A stretch of 64,000 nucleotides of DNA from CAVVFX01 sp963747535 (GTDB lineage Bacteria > Acidobacteriota > Terriglobia > Bryobacterales > Bryobacteraceae): positions 1 to 64,000 of the forward strand of contig CAVVFX010000012.1 in the NCBI GenBank assembly GCA_963747535.1, in the 5' to 3' direction. The notes below the pieces were generated by a model that had not been told where the DNA came from, searched no databases, and saw nothing but the letters and a program-made list of their open reading frames with translations. A program made the translations under genes and the position numbers. Each line of letters begins with the position of its first letter. Positions within the stretch are counted from its first letter, which is position 1. Positions 10,260 through 17,608 of this stretch are shown here, piece by piece.

Positions 10260-10595
10260 ATGAAAGCCGAATTCGTTAACGAGATGTTTTCGCTGATCGA
10301 GGCTCACGTAGAATCCCGACCGTCACCGATAGAGTTCGAAATGGCCTATCAGGCGCGTATCGCTATCGATCGGATCAGATTCGCGATCAAACATACGGAG
10401 CAATTCGGGCCACGGTCGGATCAAATCCGTGAAGCCGGGTTACAGTTGCTTGATGCGTTACAGCGACTGGAGATGGTTGATCGCCGATTCCAGGAGCGTT
10501 CGCGAAGCGGTACTAAGCCTGGACAAGTCGGAGCTTGTGCTCAGGAAGGCGCCGATGGGAACGGAAGGAGATATTCACATGGGCCGACGAGCTGA
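10260..10595 (+). CDS. Hypothetical protein downstream of trbI
   Basis: The product is not recognised. From the ATG at 10260 (GAGGAGA about 10 nt upstream) the first about 75 residues look like a real soluble helical protein (MKAEFVNEMFSLIEAHVE, then DALQRLEMVDRRFQE). After RRFQE the composition becomes odd (SRSGTKPGQVGACAQEGADG). A more natural continuation (VREAVLSLDKSELVLRK) exists in another frame, so this gene may also be frameshifted. It lies between the trb operon and the xis/int genes and could be an element maintenance gene. Confidence 0.5.
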   Translation: MKAEFVNEMFSLIEAHVESRPSPIEFEMAYQARIAIDRIRFAIKHTEQFGPRSDQIREAGLQLLDALQRLEMVDRRFQERSRSGTKPGQVGACAQEGADGNGRRYSHGPTS

Positions 10596-10670
10596 GCATT
10601 GCCGACCTCGGATGCCCAGAACCAGGGGGGTAACCGATCTTCGTCTAAATAGAGGAATTGGAGGAAGCAA

Positions 10671-10916
10671 ATGGAACCAGACCGGGCATTTGATTTGCTG
10701 ACAATGGCCGAGGTCGCAGATCTCCTCCATTGCAGCAAGGCACATATTTGCAACATAGCGACGGGGCGGGTGAGTGGGTGCGCCCCGCTCCCCGCCGTTC
10801 GGATGGGTCGGCGGCTTTTGGTGCGACGGGAAAGCCTTCTTAGCTGGATTGAGCGGAATGAAGGTACGGGTGATAATCTTAAGTTATTGCCAGACCGAAG
10901 CCGCAGAAGCGCCTAA
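10671..10916 (+). CDS. Excisionase-like helix-turn-helix protein
   Basis: This is an 81 aa predicted DNA-binding protein of the HTH_17/excisionase type. The core is LTMAEVADLLHCSKAHICNIATGR, then PAVRMGRRLLVRRESLLSWIE, the usual winged-HTH pattern of recombination directionality factors. GGAGGAAGCAA gives a strong ribosome-binding site. It lies 10 nt upstream of the integrase gene, with which it is probably co-transcribed, so a role in directing excision of the conjugative element is likely. Such proteins can also act only as repressors. Confidence 0.8.
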   Translation: MEPDRAFDLLTMAEVADLLHCSKAHICNIATGRVSGCAPLPAVRMGRRLLVRRESLLSWIERNEGTGDNLKLLPDRSRRSA

Positions 10917-10926
10917 AAGGAGCTTT

Positions 10927-12000
10927 ATGCGCACTCGACACGCCGCAGGAGGCGTTAGAAAACAGCGGGGCCGTTGGGTTGGCCTCTGGTACGAAAACGG
11001 AATAAAGAAAAGCCAAACTCTCGGGCTGGCTAAGGAGATGACGAAGTCCGACGCACGGGAAGCCGTCGCGAAAATCGTTGCTGACGTTCGGACGAAGCAG
11101 GAAACGTCAAGCGTCCTCCGCTTCGCCGGCCTTGTCGAAACTGTCTATTGGCCGTTTTACACCCGCAAGTGGAAGCATTCGACCAAGACGAAAAACTGCG
11201 TTCGGGTGAATGCACATCTCATCAGGGAGTTTGGAGAACGCGAGCTTGGATCATTCAAGCGGGACGAATTGCAGGACCTACTCGATGCGAAAGCCAAGAC
11301 GCATTCGTTTACGACCGTCAACAATCTGCGATGGGACTTAAAGCAGATTTTCGAGATGGCCGTCGCTGAGGGGCACATCAAGATGAATCCGGCGCTACTT
11401 CTCTTCACGCCAAAAAGTGCGGCAAAACCTTCGAAACAGGTCATGTCGCCATCAGATATCCGGGAGTTCCTAGATTCACTGGATCGCCGTGAGAAAGTGA
11501 TTGCGAAGCTCGCGGTTCTCGCCGGTATGCGCCCCGGAGAAATCTTCGCTGCAAGGTGGGGTGATGTTGGAGAAACCTTCTTGGAAGTGCGCCAGCGCGT
11601 CTATGAGGGTGTTATTGACAGCCCGAAATCGGAAAGGGGATACCGGAAGGTTGCTCTTCCTGCCGGTCTGCGGGCAGAGATGGCGGAATATCGCTCGGCA
11701 ACGATGATGTCCCCACAATCCTATGTTTTTCCATCCGAAGCGGGAACGCCCCTCAGCAAGAATAATGTTTGGAACCGCTACATGAAACCGAAGCTTGCGC
11801 CGGTTGAATTGGAATGGTGCAACTTTCAGGTGATGCGCAGAACGTTTACGACTCTCGCTAAGTCCAACGGCGGCGATGCCAAGGCGATTGCCGACCAGGC
11901 GGGCCACGACATAGGCGTTTCTCTTCGGGAGTATGTGCAAACTCCACTTGGGGTTAAACTGGATCTAGTTAACAATCTGGAGCAGATTTTGCTAGGCTAG
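10927..12000 (+). CDS. Tyrosine recombinase/integrase of the conjugative element
   Basis: This is a site-specific recombinase of 357 aa. The ATG at 10927 follows AAAAGGAGC; an upstream open stretch overlaps the xis gene and is unlikely to be translated. It has a SAM-like core-binding domain (about 50-165) and a catalytic domain with first Arg in LAGMRPGEI, the second box as FQVMRRTF, then AGH and the Tyr in LREYVQ. The usual HxxR His is Gln here, a variant that may typify a subfamily. The gene points toward tRNA-Thr and ends 57 nt before it, which suggests the element recombines at this tRNA or its 5' flank. Confidence 0.88.
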   Translation: MRTRHAAGGVRKQRGRWVGLWYENGIKKSQTLGLAKEMTKSDAREAVAKIVADVRTKQETSSVLRFAGLVETVYWPFYTRKWKHSTKTKNCVRVNAHLIREFGERELGSFKRDELQDLLDAKAKTHSFTTVNNLRWDLKQIFEMAVAEGHIKMNPALLLFTPKSAAKPSKQVMSPSDIREFLDSLDRREKVIAKLAVLAGMRPGEIFAARWGDVGETFLEVRQRVYEGVIDSPKSERGYRKVALPAGLRAEMAEYRSATMMSPQSYVFPSEAGTPLSKNNVWNRYMKPKLAPVELEWCNFQVMRRTFTTLAKSNGGDAKAIADQAGHDIGVSLREYVQTPLGVKLDLVNNLEQILLG

Positions 12001-12057
12001 TGTTAACGTAGTGTTCGGGCTGAAAACTGGGCTCGGATGTCATTGAAAACAAAGTAT

Positions 12058-12133
12058 GCTGGCGTAGCTCAGTTGGTAGAGCGGCAGTTTTGTAAACTGC
12101 GGGTCGGGGGTTCAATTCCCTCCGCCAGCTCCA
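12058..12133 (+). tRNA. tRNA-Thr (anticodon TGT)
   Basis: This is a full cloverleaf. The acceptor stem GCTGGCG (12058-12064) pairs with CGCCAGC (12123-12129), with discriminator T and an encoded CCA (12131-12133). The anticodon stem GCAGT/ACTGC encloses loop TTTGTAA, giving anticodon TGT (reads ACA, Thr). The D-arm AGCTCAGTTGGTAGAGC and the T-loop GGTTCAATTCC are canonical. It is the attachment site for element A and the origin of two partial copies further right. Confidence 0.97.
12089..12133 (+). repeat. attL core of element A (45 bp, tRNA-Thr 3' part)
   Basis: The 45 bp from the anticodon loop (TTTGTAAACTGC...) to the CCA end are repeated without mismatch at 25725-25769 in the same orientation. 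A break point inside the anticodon loop is the usual crossover zone of tRNA-targeting tyrosine integrases. An integrase gene begins 21 bp beyond the tRNA end. Confidence 0.93.
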
Positions 12134-12153
12134 TAGAATCAATCACTTACGTG

Positions 12154-13377
12154 TTAGTTGATGCTCGTTAAGGGCGGCTTGGTAGCAACCGTGGTAGCAA
12201 CGGGCTTCGGATCGAGAATTTCGTCCATCTTGGTAGCAACGGACTTCTGGACCTCGGGTAGCACGTGTGCATATGTCTGCATCGTGAACGACACCTGGGA
12301 GTGTCCCAGCAGTTCTGAAATGTACCGTGGGCTCACACCTTGGGCCAGTAGGATAGTCGCGGCACTATGGCGAAGGTCATGAAATCGGATCGCAGGGAAA
12401 GCCAGCTTCGGGGCTTCCTCGCCGTTCTTCGCCTTCGGCCGCGTGACCCGGTAGTAGGTGCGCAGCAGGTCGCGTGCGTCCATCGGCGTTCCCACGCGAG
12501 TCGTGAACACGTACCCGCTTTCCTTCCATTTCGAGCCAGCCCATAACCGTTCTTCGTCCTGTTTGGCCTTGTGACGAGTCAGGGCGTTCACGCATACCGC
12601 CGGCAACGGAATCGGCCGGGAGCTTCTGACGGACTTCGGCTCGACTTGCACCAGCTTCTTATTGACTCGCTGCAACGCGGCACGCACGGTGAGCGTTCCG
12701 TTTTCCAGGTTCACGTTGCTCCACTTCAGACCGAGGATTTCTCCTTGCCGCATCCCGACAGCTACCGCGGTCATAAAGACGGCTTCGAGGCGATCTCCCT
12801 TCACGGCCGCCAGGAACGCGCGGGCCTGTTCCTCTGTGAAGGCTTGAACCTCTGACCGTGGGACGCGTGGCGGGTCCACCAGCGCGGCGACGTTGCGCGG
12901 AATCTGTCCATCTCTAACGGCCACTCCGAGCGCGTTGCGGAGCACCACGAGCAAGTGCTTTACCGTGCGTGGGTGGAGCTTCGCTGCAATCTTCGAGTTG
13001 AGGAATTCTCGGACGTGCTGGGGCGAAAGTTTGCCGAGTTGGATTTCGCCGATGCCAGGAACCATATGGTAGTTGACCTGATACGAGTAAGTTTGGAATG
13101 TCCTGGGGCGCACACGGTGTTTGATAACCTCGTTCAGCCAATGCGCTAGAAACTGGCCCGTGGTCTGTTTCTCGGTCACAATCGGCAAGCCGAGTTGGAC
13201 ATCCCGAAGTGCCTTCGTCAGCTCGTCTTGAACCTCGTGGCGCGTGGGTTTAGTGAATATCTTCCTGAGGGGCTTACCTTCGGCGTCCTTTCCGATCGAG
13301 ACGGCGGCGCGCCAACGGCCGTCCGTCATCCGGTAGATTGAACCCTCACTGTTACCGCGTTTTTTTATTTTCCGCAT
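12154..13377 (-). CDS. int: Tyrosine integrase of element A
   Basis: This is a phage-type integrase of 407 aa. The start at 13377 follows AGAAAGGACAATCAG. An N-terminal AP2-like arm-binding region (RGNSEGSIYRMTDGRWRAAVSIG) is followed by the SAM-like core-binding domain (about 60-150) and the catalytic domain with all key residues: Arg in VGMRQGEI, HDLRHS, LGHSQ and Tyr in MQTYAHV. It lies immediately beside the tRNA 3' end, pointing toward it, and its C-terminal codons contain the arm-type repeats. Its 5' end overlaps the upstream gene by 26 nt, so the two are co-expressed. Confidence 0.95.
   Translation of the reverse strand: MRKIKKRGNSEGSIYRMTDGRWRAAVSIGKDAEGKPLRKIFTKPTRHEVQDELTKALRDVQLGLPIVTEKQTTGQFLAHWLNEVIKHRVRPRTFQTYSYQVNYHMVPGIGEIQLGKLSPQHVREFLNSKIAAKLHPRTVKHLLVVLRNALGVAVRDGQIPRNVAALVDPPRVPRSEVQAFTEEQARAFLAAVKGDRLEAVFMTAVAVGMRQGEILGLKWSNVNLENGTLTVRAALQRVNKKLVQVEPKSVRSSRPIPLPAVCVNALTRHKAKQDEERLWAGSKWKESGYVFTTRVGTPMDARDLLRTYYRVTRPKAKNGEEAPKLAFPAIRFHDLRHSAATILLAQGVSPRYISELLGHSQVSFTMQTYAHVLPEVQKSVATKMDEILDPKPVATTVATKPPLTSIN
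12178..12240. promoter_or_regulatory. Arm-type integrase repeats, left end of element A
   Basis: Three copies of [TG]TGGTAGCAAC occur at 12179-12189, 12191-12201 and 12230-12240, inside the 3' end of the integrase gene. The first two, as one 25-bp block (12178-12202), are repeated exactly at 25598-25622 near the other end of the element. Position and repetition fit arm-type integrase binding sites; this is inferred. Confidence 0.7.
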
Positions 13378-14344
13378 CTGATTGTCCTTTCTGTGTCCAG
13401 TTCCTAACACGCTCCGGTGTGGTGTTCAGAATCCGGGCAACTTCGTTGATGGTCTTACCTTCTTTGCAAAGCCGGACGGCTTCGCGCTGCTTTGCTCGAT
13501 ACCTTTTCTTCGCGTCGTATATGGGGCGTGATCTATCAGCACATTCCGGGCAGTAATTGTTTTGATCCGGTTTCGGCATTCGGTGGTGAGTAAACGCGCG
13601 AATGTAGGGAACACCACAACCGGAGCAGGTATACAGGCTATTCGCGCGACATACCATCAGAAGGGTCTGCATTGCGACGGCGCCGAACGTGGGAACCAGA
13701 CCGATATCGATAATCGCTCTCCATCGGTCGGTCTCGCGCACCACACCGAACCGGAGCGCCCCAAGATAGGCTAACCAACCGACACGCTCCCCCACTATCG
13801 AAATTGCCAACTCTTTGCCATATAGGGCGCCTTCCTCCGATTCAGGGTATCTTCGCTCCCATTCACGCTCCGGGATATCGTGGCGCTCGATTTCGGCCGC
13901 CAGGAGTATGGTTTGGTGAACGTAGTCCGACATTGCGGTATACGCTGTAACGGGATCGCGTCCATTTTGAAAATGCTGGTCAGTGAGGACCGGACCTATC
14001 CAATCTTCGGCAAATTTTGAGACGCTTTTCAGCGGAAGATGCCGCATAGCGGAGATCAACCCAAACACGCGGCCAAAATTGATAGGCCCCCATTTCTTGA
14101 CGAATCCTAAAACCCGTTCTGGTGTAGCGGATCGTAGCTTAAGGAAATCAGGCAAAAATCCTTTACCGGGCCTTCGTGTGCGAAGTTTCTTATAATCGAC
14201 CCGCCACACGATATCTTGACCGCTGAGTCTAGCGGGCCAGATATCGAGGTCCTGTGACGAGACCGGGCGGTGAGAATCGCCTGTCTCGCGACAGAAGCCG
14301 GCCAACTCCAACGGCACCCTATCGAGATTCGGCCTACTGGGCAT
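13352..14344 (-). CDS. Zinc-ribbon plus HTH protein, upstream of and overlapping int
   Basis: This 330 aa protein has no recognised specific function. The N-terminal two thirds is a long, mostly helical region without known motif. At about residue 245 comes a zinc-binding knuckle pair (TCSGCG, then YCPEC), followed by a basic stretch and a C-terminal HTH (LCKEGKTINEVARILNTTPERVRNW). This organisation is seen in mobile-element regulators. It overlaps int by 26 nt, and a good promoter stands just upstream (14357-14385), so it may control integration or be a regulator produced with Int. The start at 14344 is chosen from that promoter; an earlier ATG at 14422 would lie upstream of the -35 box. 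Confidence 0.72.
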   Translation of the reverse strand: MPSRPNLDRVPLELAGFCRETGDSHRPVSSQDLDIWPARLSGQDIVWRVDYKKLRTRRPGKGFLPDFLKLRSATPERVLGFVKKWGPINFGRVFGLISAMRHLPLKSVSKFAEDWIGPVLTDQHFQNGRDPVTAYTAMSDYVHQTILLAAEIERHDIPEREWERRYPESEEGALYGKELAISIVGERVGWLAYLGALRFGVVRETDRWRAIIDIGLVPTFGAVAMQTLLMVCRANSLYTCSGCGVPYIRAFTHHRMPKPDQNNYCPECADRSRPIYDAKKRYRAKQREAVRLCKEGKTINEVARILNTTPERVRNWTQKGQSDAENKKTR

Positions 14345-14356
14345 ACTTAAGGGTAT

Positions 14357-14385
14357 AGCATAACGCTTCTCATGGTGTCCATCAA
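14357..14385 (-). promoter_or_regulatory. Sigma-70-type promoter for the zinc-ribbon/int operon
   Basis: On the minus strand TTGATG (14380-14385) and TATGCT (14357-14362) are separated by exactly 17 bp. The expected transcription start, near 14350, is only about 6 nt before the ATG at 14344, so the message would be almost leaderless. The promoter lies in the divergent gap facing the small HTH gene at 14402. Confidence 0.6.
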
Positions 14386-14401
14386 GCGCTATGGTGGCAT
14401 C

Positions 14402-14623
14402 ATGAAGTCTCTCGAAAACCAAAACAACAGCCAGACGCTACTTTTGCGGGGCGGTGAGGTCGCTCAAGAACTCGGAATTTCTCGCGCTCTCGCCTTCCGT
14501 TGGATGCAGGAGGGCATCTTGCCCGTTGTGAGAGTTCCGGGGGCGCGTACTGTTCGAGTTCCACGGGCGGCGCTCCTCAAGTGGATCGAGGCACGCACCG
14601 GGGGCGGCGCGGTCAGCGCGTGA
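14402..14623 (+). CDS. Excisionase-like HTH protein of element A
   Basis: This is a 73 aa HTH_17-type DNA-binding protein: LLRGGEVAQELGISRALAFRWMQEG, then GARTVRVPRAALLKWIEAR. It is divergent from the zinc-ribbon/int operon and only 57 nt away, the usual place for a directionality factor or repressor. The start at 14402 is favoured over 14372 because the longer form adds an unrelated N-terminus lying across the divergent promoter. Confidence 0.78.
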   Translation: MKSLENQNNSQTLLLRGGEVAQELGISRALAFRWMQEGILPVVRVPGARTVRVPRAALLKWIEARTGGGAVSA

Positions 14624-14639
14624 ACATTGGAGCACTGTC

Positions 14640-14942
14640 GTGATGACAGAGCGTTATTTCATCTCACCGGGCTGGACCCATGGCACGCGGGCGGTCATTG
14701 CCGGCGGCGCTCATGCGGGCGCTATCGTGGGCGCACTCGCCTACACCACCACCACACCAGACGGTCCATACTCGCGGCGAAACTCCCGCTGGCAAACCGG
14801 GCCGGCCCGGATATCCAAACAACACAAAAAGAATCGGCCCGCACACTCGCAAACGTGTGTGGGCCGGAAAACAGATCAATCAACCTTTTTTTGTTCGCGC
14901 CAAAGGAGGCGCTTTCTATATGACGATCATACGACGCACTAA
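14640..14942 (+). CDS. Possible small protein, uncertain
   Basis: This is an open frame of 100 codons starting GTG-ATG, with GGAG 7-10 nt upstream. The first about 45 residues (MTERYFISPGWTHGTRAVIA, then GALAYTTTTPDGPYSRRN) have a plausible composition. The rest crosses a 12-bp hairpin and a T-run and looks non-coding. A second frame is open over the same stretch, so coding is doubtful. Confidence 0.25.
   Translation: MMTERYFISPGWTHGTRAVIAGGAHAGAIVGALAYTTTTPDGPYSRRNSRWQTGPARISKQHKKNRPAHSQTCVGRKTDQSTFFCSRQRRRFLYDDHTTH
14835..14866. terminator. 12-bp GC-rich hairpin ahead of the RepA-like gene
   Basis: CGGCCCGCACAC (14835-14846) pairs with GTGTGTGGGCCG (14855-14866), with one G-U pair and an 8-nt loop. 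On the + strand a T7 run follows only 20 nt later (14886-14892). On the - strand the hairpin is followed directly by ATTCTTTTTG, a better terminator. It may block antisense transcription or act as an attenuator for the downstream leader-RepA unit. Confidence 0.55.
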
Positions 14943-14979
14943 CAATTATCGGCAACCAGCGGGCGGAGGGCGTGCGTGA
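14920..14979 (+). CDS. 19-residue leader peptide coupled to the RepA-like gene
   Basis: The ATG at 14920 has a near-perfect Shine-Dalgarno (AAAGGAGG, 14902-14909). It encodes MTIIRRTNNYRQPAGGGRA; the TGA (14977-14979) overlaps the next ATG (14979-14981) by one base. The next gene has no independent strong ribosome-binding site, so its translation probably depends on this short frame. Such leaders set replication-protein levels in several plasmid systems; that role is inferred here. Confidence 0.6.
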   Translation: MTIIRRTNNYRQPAGGGRA

Positions 14980-16268
14980 TGCCAGTCTTCAGTTTCAATC
15001 CGAATACCGCGGTGGATAGTCCACTGAATCAGGGCGCCGAAGAAATCGCCCAATACTTAGAGCAAGAGGCCGGACCCGAAATCGACTCCATATACACGGA
15101 GGAAAACAGCAGGGGGTTGCTCGTTCTCGTCAAAGGTGAAAGAGAGCGGCGGTACCTACTCTGTGAATTCGACGGGGCAAACAAAACGGCAACGAATGAC
15201 AAGGATGAGGACAGCGCAAACGGGGCAAGCGGCGCACTGTCTCCTGTCTCAGCAGAGGACTTATCATCCTATGTGTTCGATCCGGAGGGCGTGGCCGAAA
15301 CGGATCAGGCGCTCTATACCGGCTTCCTATGCTGCGGCGACTTGACCATCTGGTTGGGCCGGGAAAAACACAGGAAGTCAAATCTGATCCTCCAGTTTAC
15401 GATCGGGGCGGCCGTGGGGCGGGACTTTCTCGGGTTCAAGTTCGTGGCAGGTAAACCGCTGCGGGTGGTGTTGATCGATTTTGAGTCGAAGAGTGGCAGT
15501 CTCAGACAACGATATGGCGGCATCATTGCTGCGATGAATTTGACCGAGAGTGAACGGCAGTCATTAGGCTCTAATCTCAAAATCATCGAGGTTCGCCGCA
15601 TCCGGAAATCCGGCCGCCAGTTCCCGAAATTCCCGCATCGCCCAAACGGAGATACGGCGTTCTGGGACGGGCTGGTAGCCAACAATCCGGCCGACGTGTA
15701 TGTGATTGATCCATTGCGCACCCTGCACACCGCTGACGAAAACGACAGCACAATAGAGACGCTGCTATCCGAAATCCAGCGCGTGTTCCGGGGCGCCGCC
15801 GTGATCGCTGCTCACCATATGCGCAAGGCCAGCGACAACGCCAATACACTCGCCCAAGACATGCGGGGGTGGTCTGAGGGCGCGCGGGGTAGCAGCGCGA
15901 TCAAGGCCCACAGTGATGTAATCGTGCTCCAAGAGCGGAGCATGAACTCGAAAGGTGAAGAGGTGGTTCACCTGGGGGCCTTCCTCAAAGACGGTGCGGA
16001 CATCGAGCCCTTCCCGCTGATGGAAACCGATCACCAGTCGTTCTGTTGGGAGGCCGTGACGGCTGTACCGGAATATCTCCGGGAGTCGCATAAAGCGCTG
16101 ACAGAAGCCAAGGGGCCATTCAAGGGCAAAAGTAAGGCGGCGGCAGAGCTTATGACCCGCGCCAATGTTAGGCGAGCGACGGCATACCGGCATATTGACG
16201 CCATGATTCGGTCGGGACTCCTGATAGAAGAATCCGAAGTGCTCAAGTTACAAAAGGTCAAAAGCTGA
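14979..16268 (+). CDS. RepA-like AAA_25 family ATPase, candidate replication protein
   Basis: This 429 aa protein resembles hexameric RepA/AAA_25 helicase-type ATPases of mobile elements. After a variable N-terminus (about 1-110), the segment GDLTIWLGREKHRKSNLIL occupies the Walker A position. The consensus second Gly is Arg (GREKHRKS, about 127-134). Walker-B-like strands follow (VVLIDFES about 163-170; DVYVIDPLRTL), then AAHHMRKAS and the GWSEGARGSSAIKAHSD region typical of the family. The C-terminus (MTRANVRRATAYRHIDAMIRSG) is a winged helix. It lies immediately before an iteron cluster, supporting a role in replicating the excised element. Confidence 0.72.
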   Translation: MPVFSFNPNTAVDSPLNQGAEEIAQYLEQEAGPEIDSIYTEENSRGLLVLVKGERERRYLLCEFDGANKTATNDKDEDSANGASGALSPVSAEDLSSYVFDPEGVAETDQALYTGFLCCGDLTIWLGREKHRKSNLILQFTIGAAVGRDFLGFKFVAGKPLRVVLIDFESKSGSLRQRYGGIIAAMNLTESERQSLGSNLKIIEVRRIRKSGRQFPKFPHRPNGDTAFWDGLVANNPADVYVIDPLRTLHTADENDSTIETLLSEIQRVFRGAAVIAAHHMRKASDNANTLAQDMRGWSEGARGSSAIKAHSDVIVLQERSMNSKGEEVVHLGAFLKDGADIEPFPLMETDHQSFCWEAVTAVPEYLRESHKALTEAKGPFKGKSKAAAELMTRANVRRATAYRHIDAMIRSGLLIEESEVLKLQKVKS

Positions 16269-16295
16269 CCCGATTGACCCCGAAACCGGGTTTCG

Positions 16296-16462
16296 GTGAG
16301 ACAACATGGTTAACTATCTGTATTTTAAATCTCTTATCTGTCTCACGGGTAGTGAGACTACCCTGAGACAGCGTGAGACTGTCTCACTAGTCTCACCACA
16401 GTCTCACTACCCGTGAGACAGCCAAGCTATTGAAATAAAGATATTTAACATGGTTGTCTCAT
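16296..16462. other. Iteron/inverted-repeat cluster, candidate replication origin
   Basis: The heptamer GTGAGAC/GTCTCAC occurs in both orientations at 16296, 16340, 16352, 16373, 16381, 16390, 16401 and 16413, with near matches at 16363 and 16456. A perfect 22-bp inverted repeat (16338-16359 versus 16400-16421, core GTCTCACTACCCGTGAGAC) encloses a smaller dyad at 16373-16387. AT-rich tracts flank it (TATTTTAAAT at 16321; TTGAAATAAAGATATTTAA at 16431). This is the structure expected of an iteron-type origin next to its Rep gene. A packaging or operator site is the main alternative. Confidence 0.7.
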
Positions 16463-16535
16463 CAAAAGCGGCTTTTCCGGGCTTGGCGGCTTAAGTTGGG
16501 CGTAAAGACGGAGCGACTAAGGTTAAGGACACAAC

Positions 16536-17606
16536 GTGAAACCATTCCGATTTCCAGACTCTCCAGAAGGCCAGCAAAAATATATCCGCCGGCGCCGTGC
16601 GCGCGCAAGGCGTCATGATTCGCTCAAAATCGGCGGGCTTGACGAAACCGGCCGGCAACGTCAAGCCTCACCTCTTGAGCTTGCTGGTGATCCCGCGGCG
16701 CCAAATCCGGCAACCTCGCTATGGGTCGCGTGGGATCAAATCCCTGATGCGTTTGAGTTCAGCCGAAGGCAACGAGCGGTATGGCGGTGTCTGGAGCACG
16801 GGAACGAAACCGGGCGGGAACTCGGACTAAACCCGCATGAGTTCGCCGCAACCAAACGCGAGATTATGCGCATGCTCAAACGCAACCGGGCACAGTTGGG
16901 GCCATTCATCGGGTATCTGACCGGGCAGGAACTTTATTTACAAAAGCGTTGGGGCACAGACGGGAATCAGGCAGGTTTGAGCGGTATTGGTGGGAGCCAC
17001 AATTTGAAACTCACCGAACTTCATGAACAACTCGTAGCTGAGCGGGCGAAACTCGGGCGTCTGACTGCGAACGTCGAACGCGCACGGGTTGCGCATCGTG
17101 AGGCTGAGACGAACGTTGACGTACTCGAAGCTTCAACCATAGCAGAGCGTACCGCGGCCGCTTTCGAGGAAAGAGAGATAAGCGAGGACCTCGGAAAGAG
17201 GCTTGCCGCGGCGCGCGCAAAGGTAGTCACCACAGAAACCACTTTGTCAGCAGCCAGGGCGGCCGTAACGCGACAGGCCGCGGTGGTTGACGGTATCGCA
17301 TCGGAAGTCGAGGGACGGCGCCACGAGCAGCTTATCAAGGCCGTTGCAACCCCGCGGAGTGAGGCCCTTGAAGCGTTGCGCATATGCGCTGACAAGTTCC
17401 ATTCGCTCGATCGGGCTATCAGCGAGAATGGCGGTGCGCACCTTGACCTTATTTTTCCCCCACGCGATCCGGGCGACCGTGAGGCCGATTGGGCAGAGCG
17501 ACAGGACCTATTCAACCTTATGTGCGCGATCATTCGTTTCGATTGGGGCCGGCCGCGCACAGGTGATCTGGGATTTGCCTATCATCGCCGCGGGAAGGTG
17601 GCCTAA
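16536..17606 (+). CDS. HTH plus coiled-coil protein upstream of the capsid genes
   Basis: This is a 356 aa protein of unknown function. It has a basic N-terminus (YIRRRRARARR) and an HTH-like segment at about 77-117 (SRRQRAVWRCLEHGNETGRE, reminiscent of small terminase or sigma region 4 helices). A long coiled coil follows at about 157-270, rich in Glu/Ala/Arg, then a short globular end. The start is GTG with AAGGACACAAC upstream. It sits 2 nt before the protease gene, where portal or terminase genes normally lie. A small-terminase-like or scaffolding role is possible but unproven. Confidence 0.6.
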   Translation: MKPFRFPDSPEGQQKYIRRRRARARRHDSLKIGGLDETGRQRQASPLELAGDPAAPNPATSLWVAWDQIPDAFEFSRRQRAVWRCLEHGNETGRELGLNPHEFAATKREIMRMLKRNRAQLGPFIGYLTGQELYLQKRWGTDGNQAGLSGIGGSHNLKLTELHEQLVAERAKLGRLTANVERARVAHREAETNVDVLEASTIAERTAAAFEEREISEDLGKRLAAARAKVVTTETTLSAARAAVTRQAAVVDGIASEVEGRRHEQLIKAVATPRSEALEALRICADKFHSLDRAISENGGAHLDLIFPPRDPGDREADWAERQDLFNLMCAIIRFDWGRPRTGDLGFAYHRRGKVA

Positions 17607-17608
17607 CC

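Noticed and set aside
16296..16462. CRISPR-like array
   Set aside because: Repeats are 7-mers in mixed orientation with irregular spacing and no uniform spacers; no cas genes nearby.
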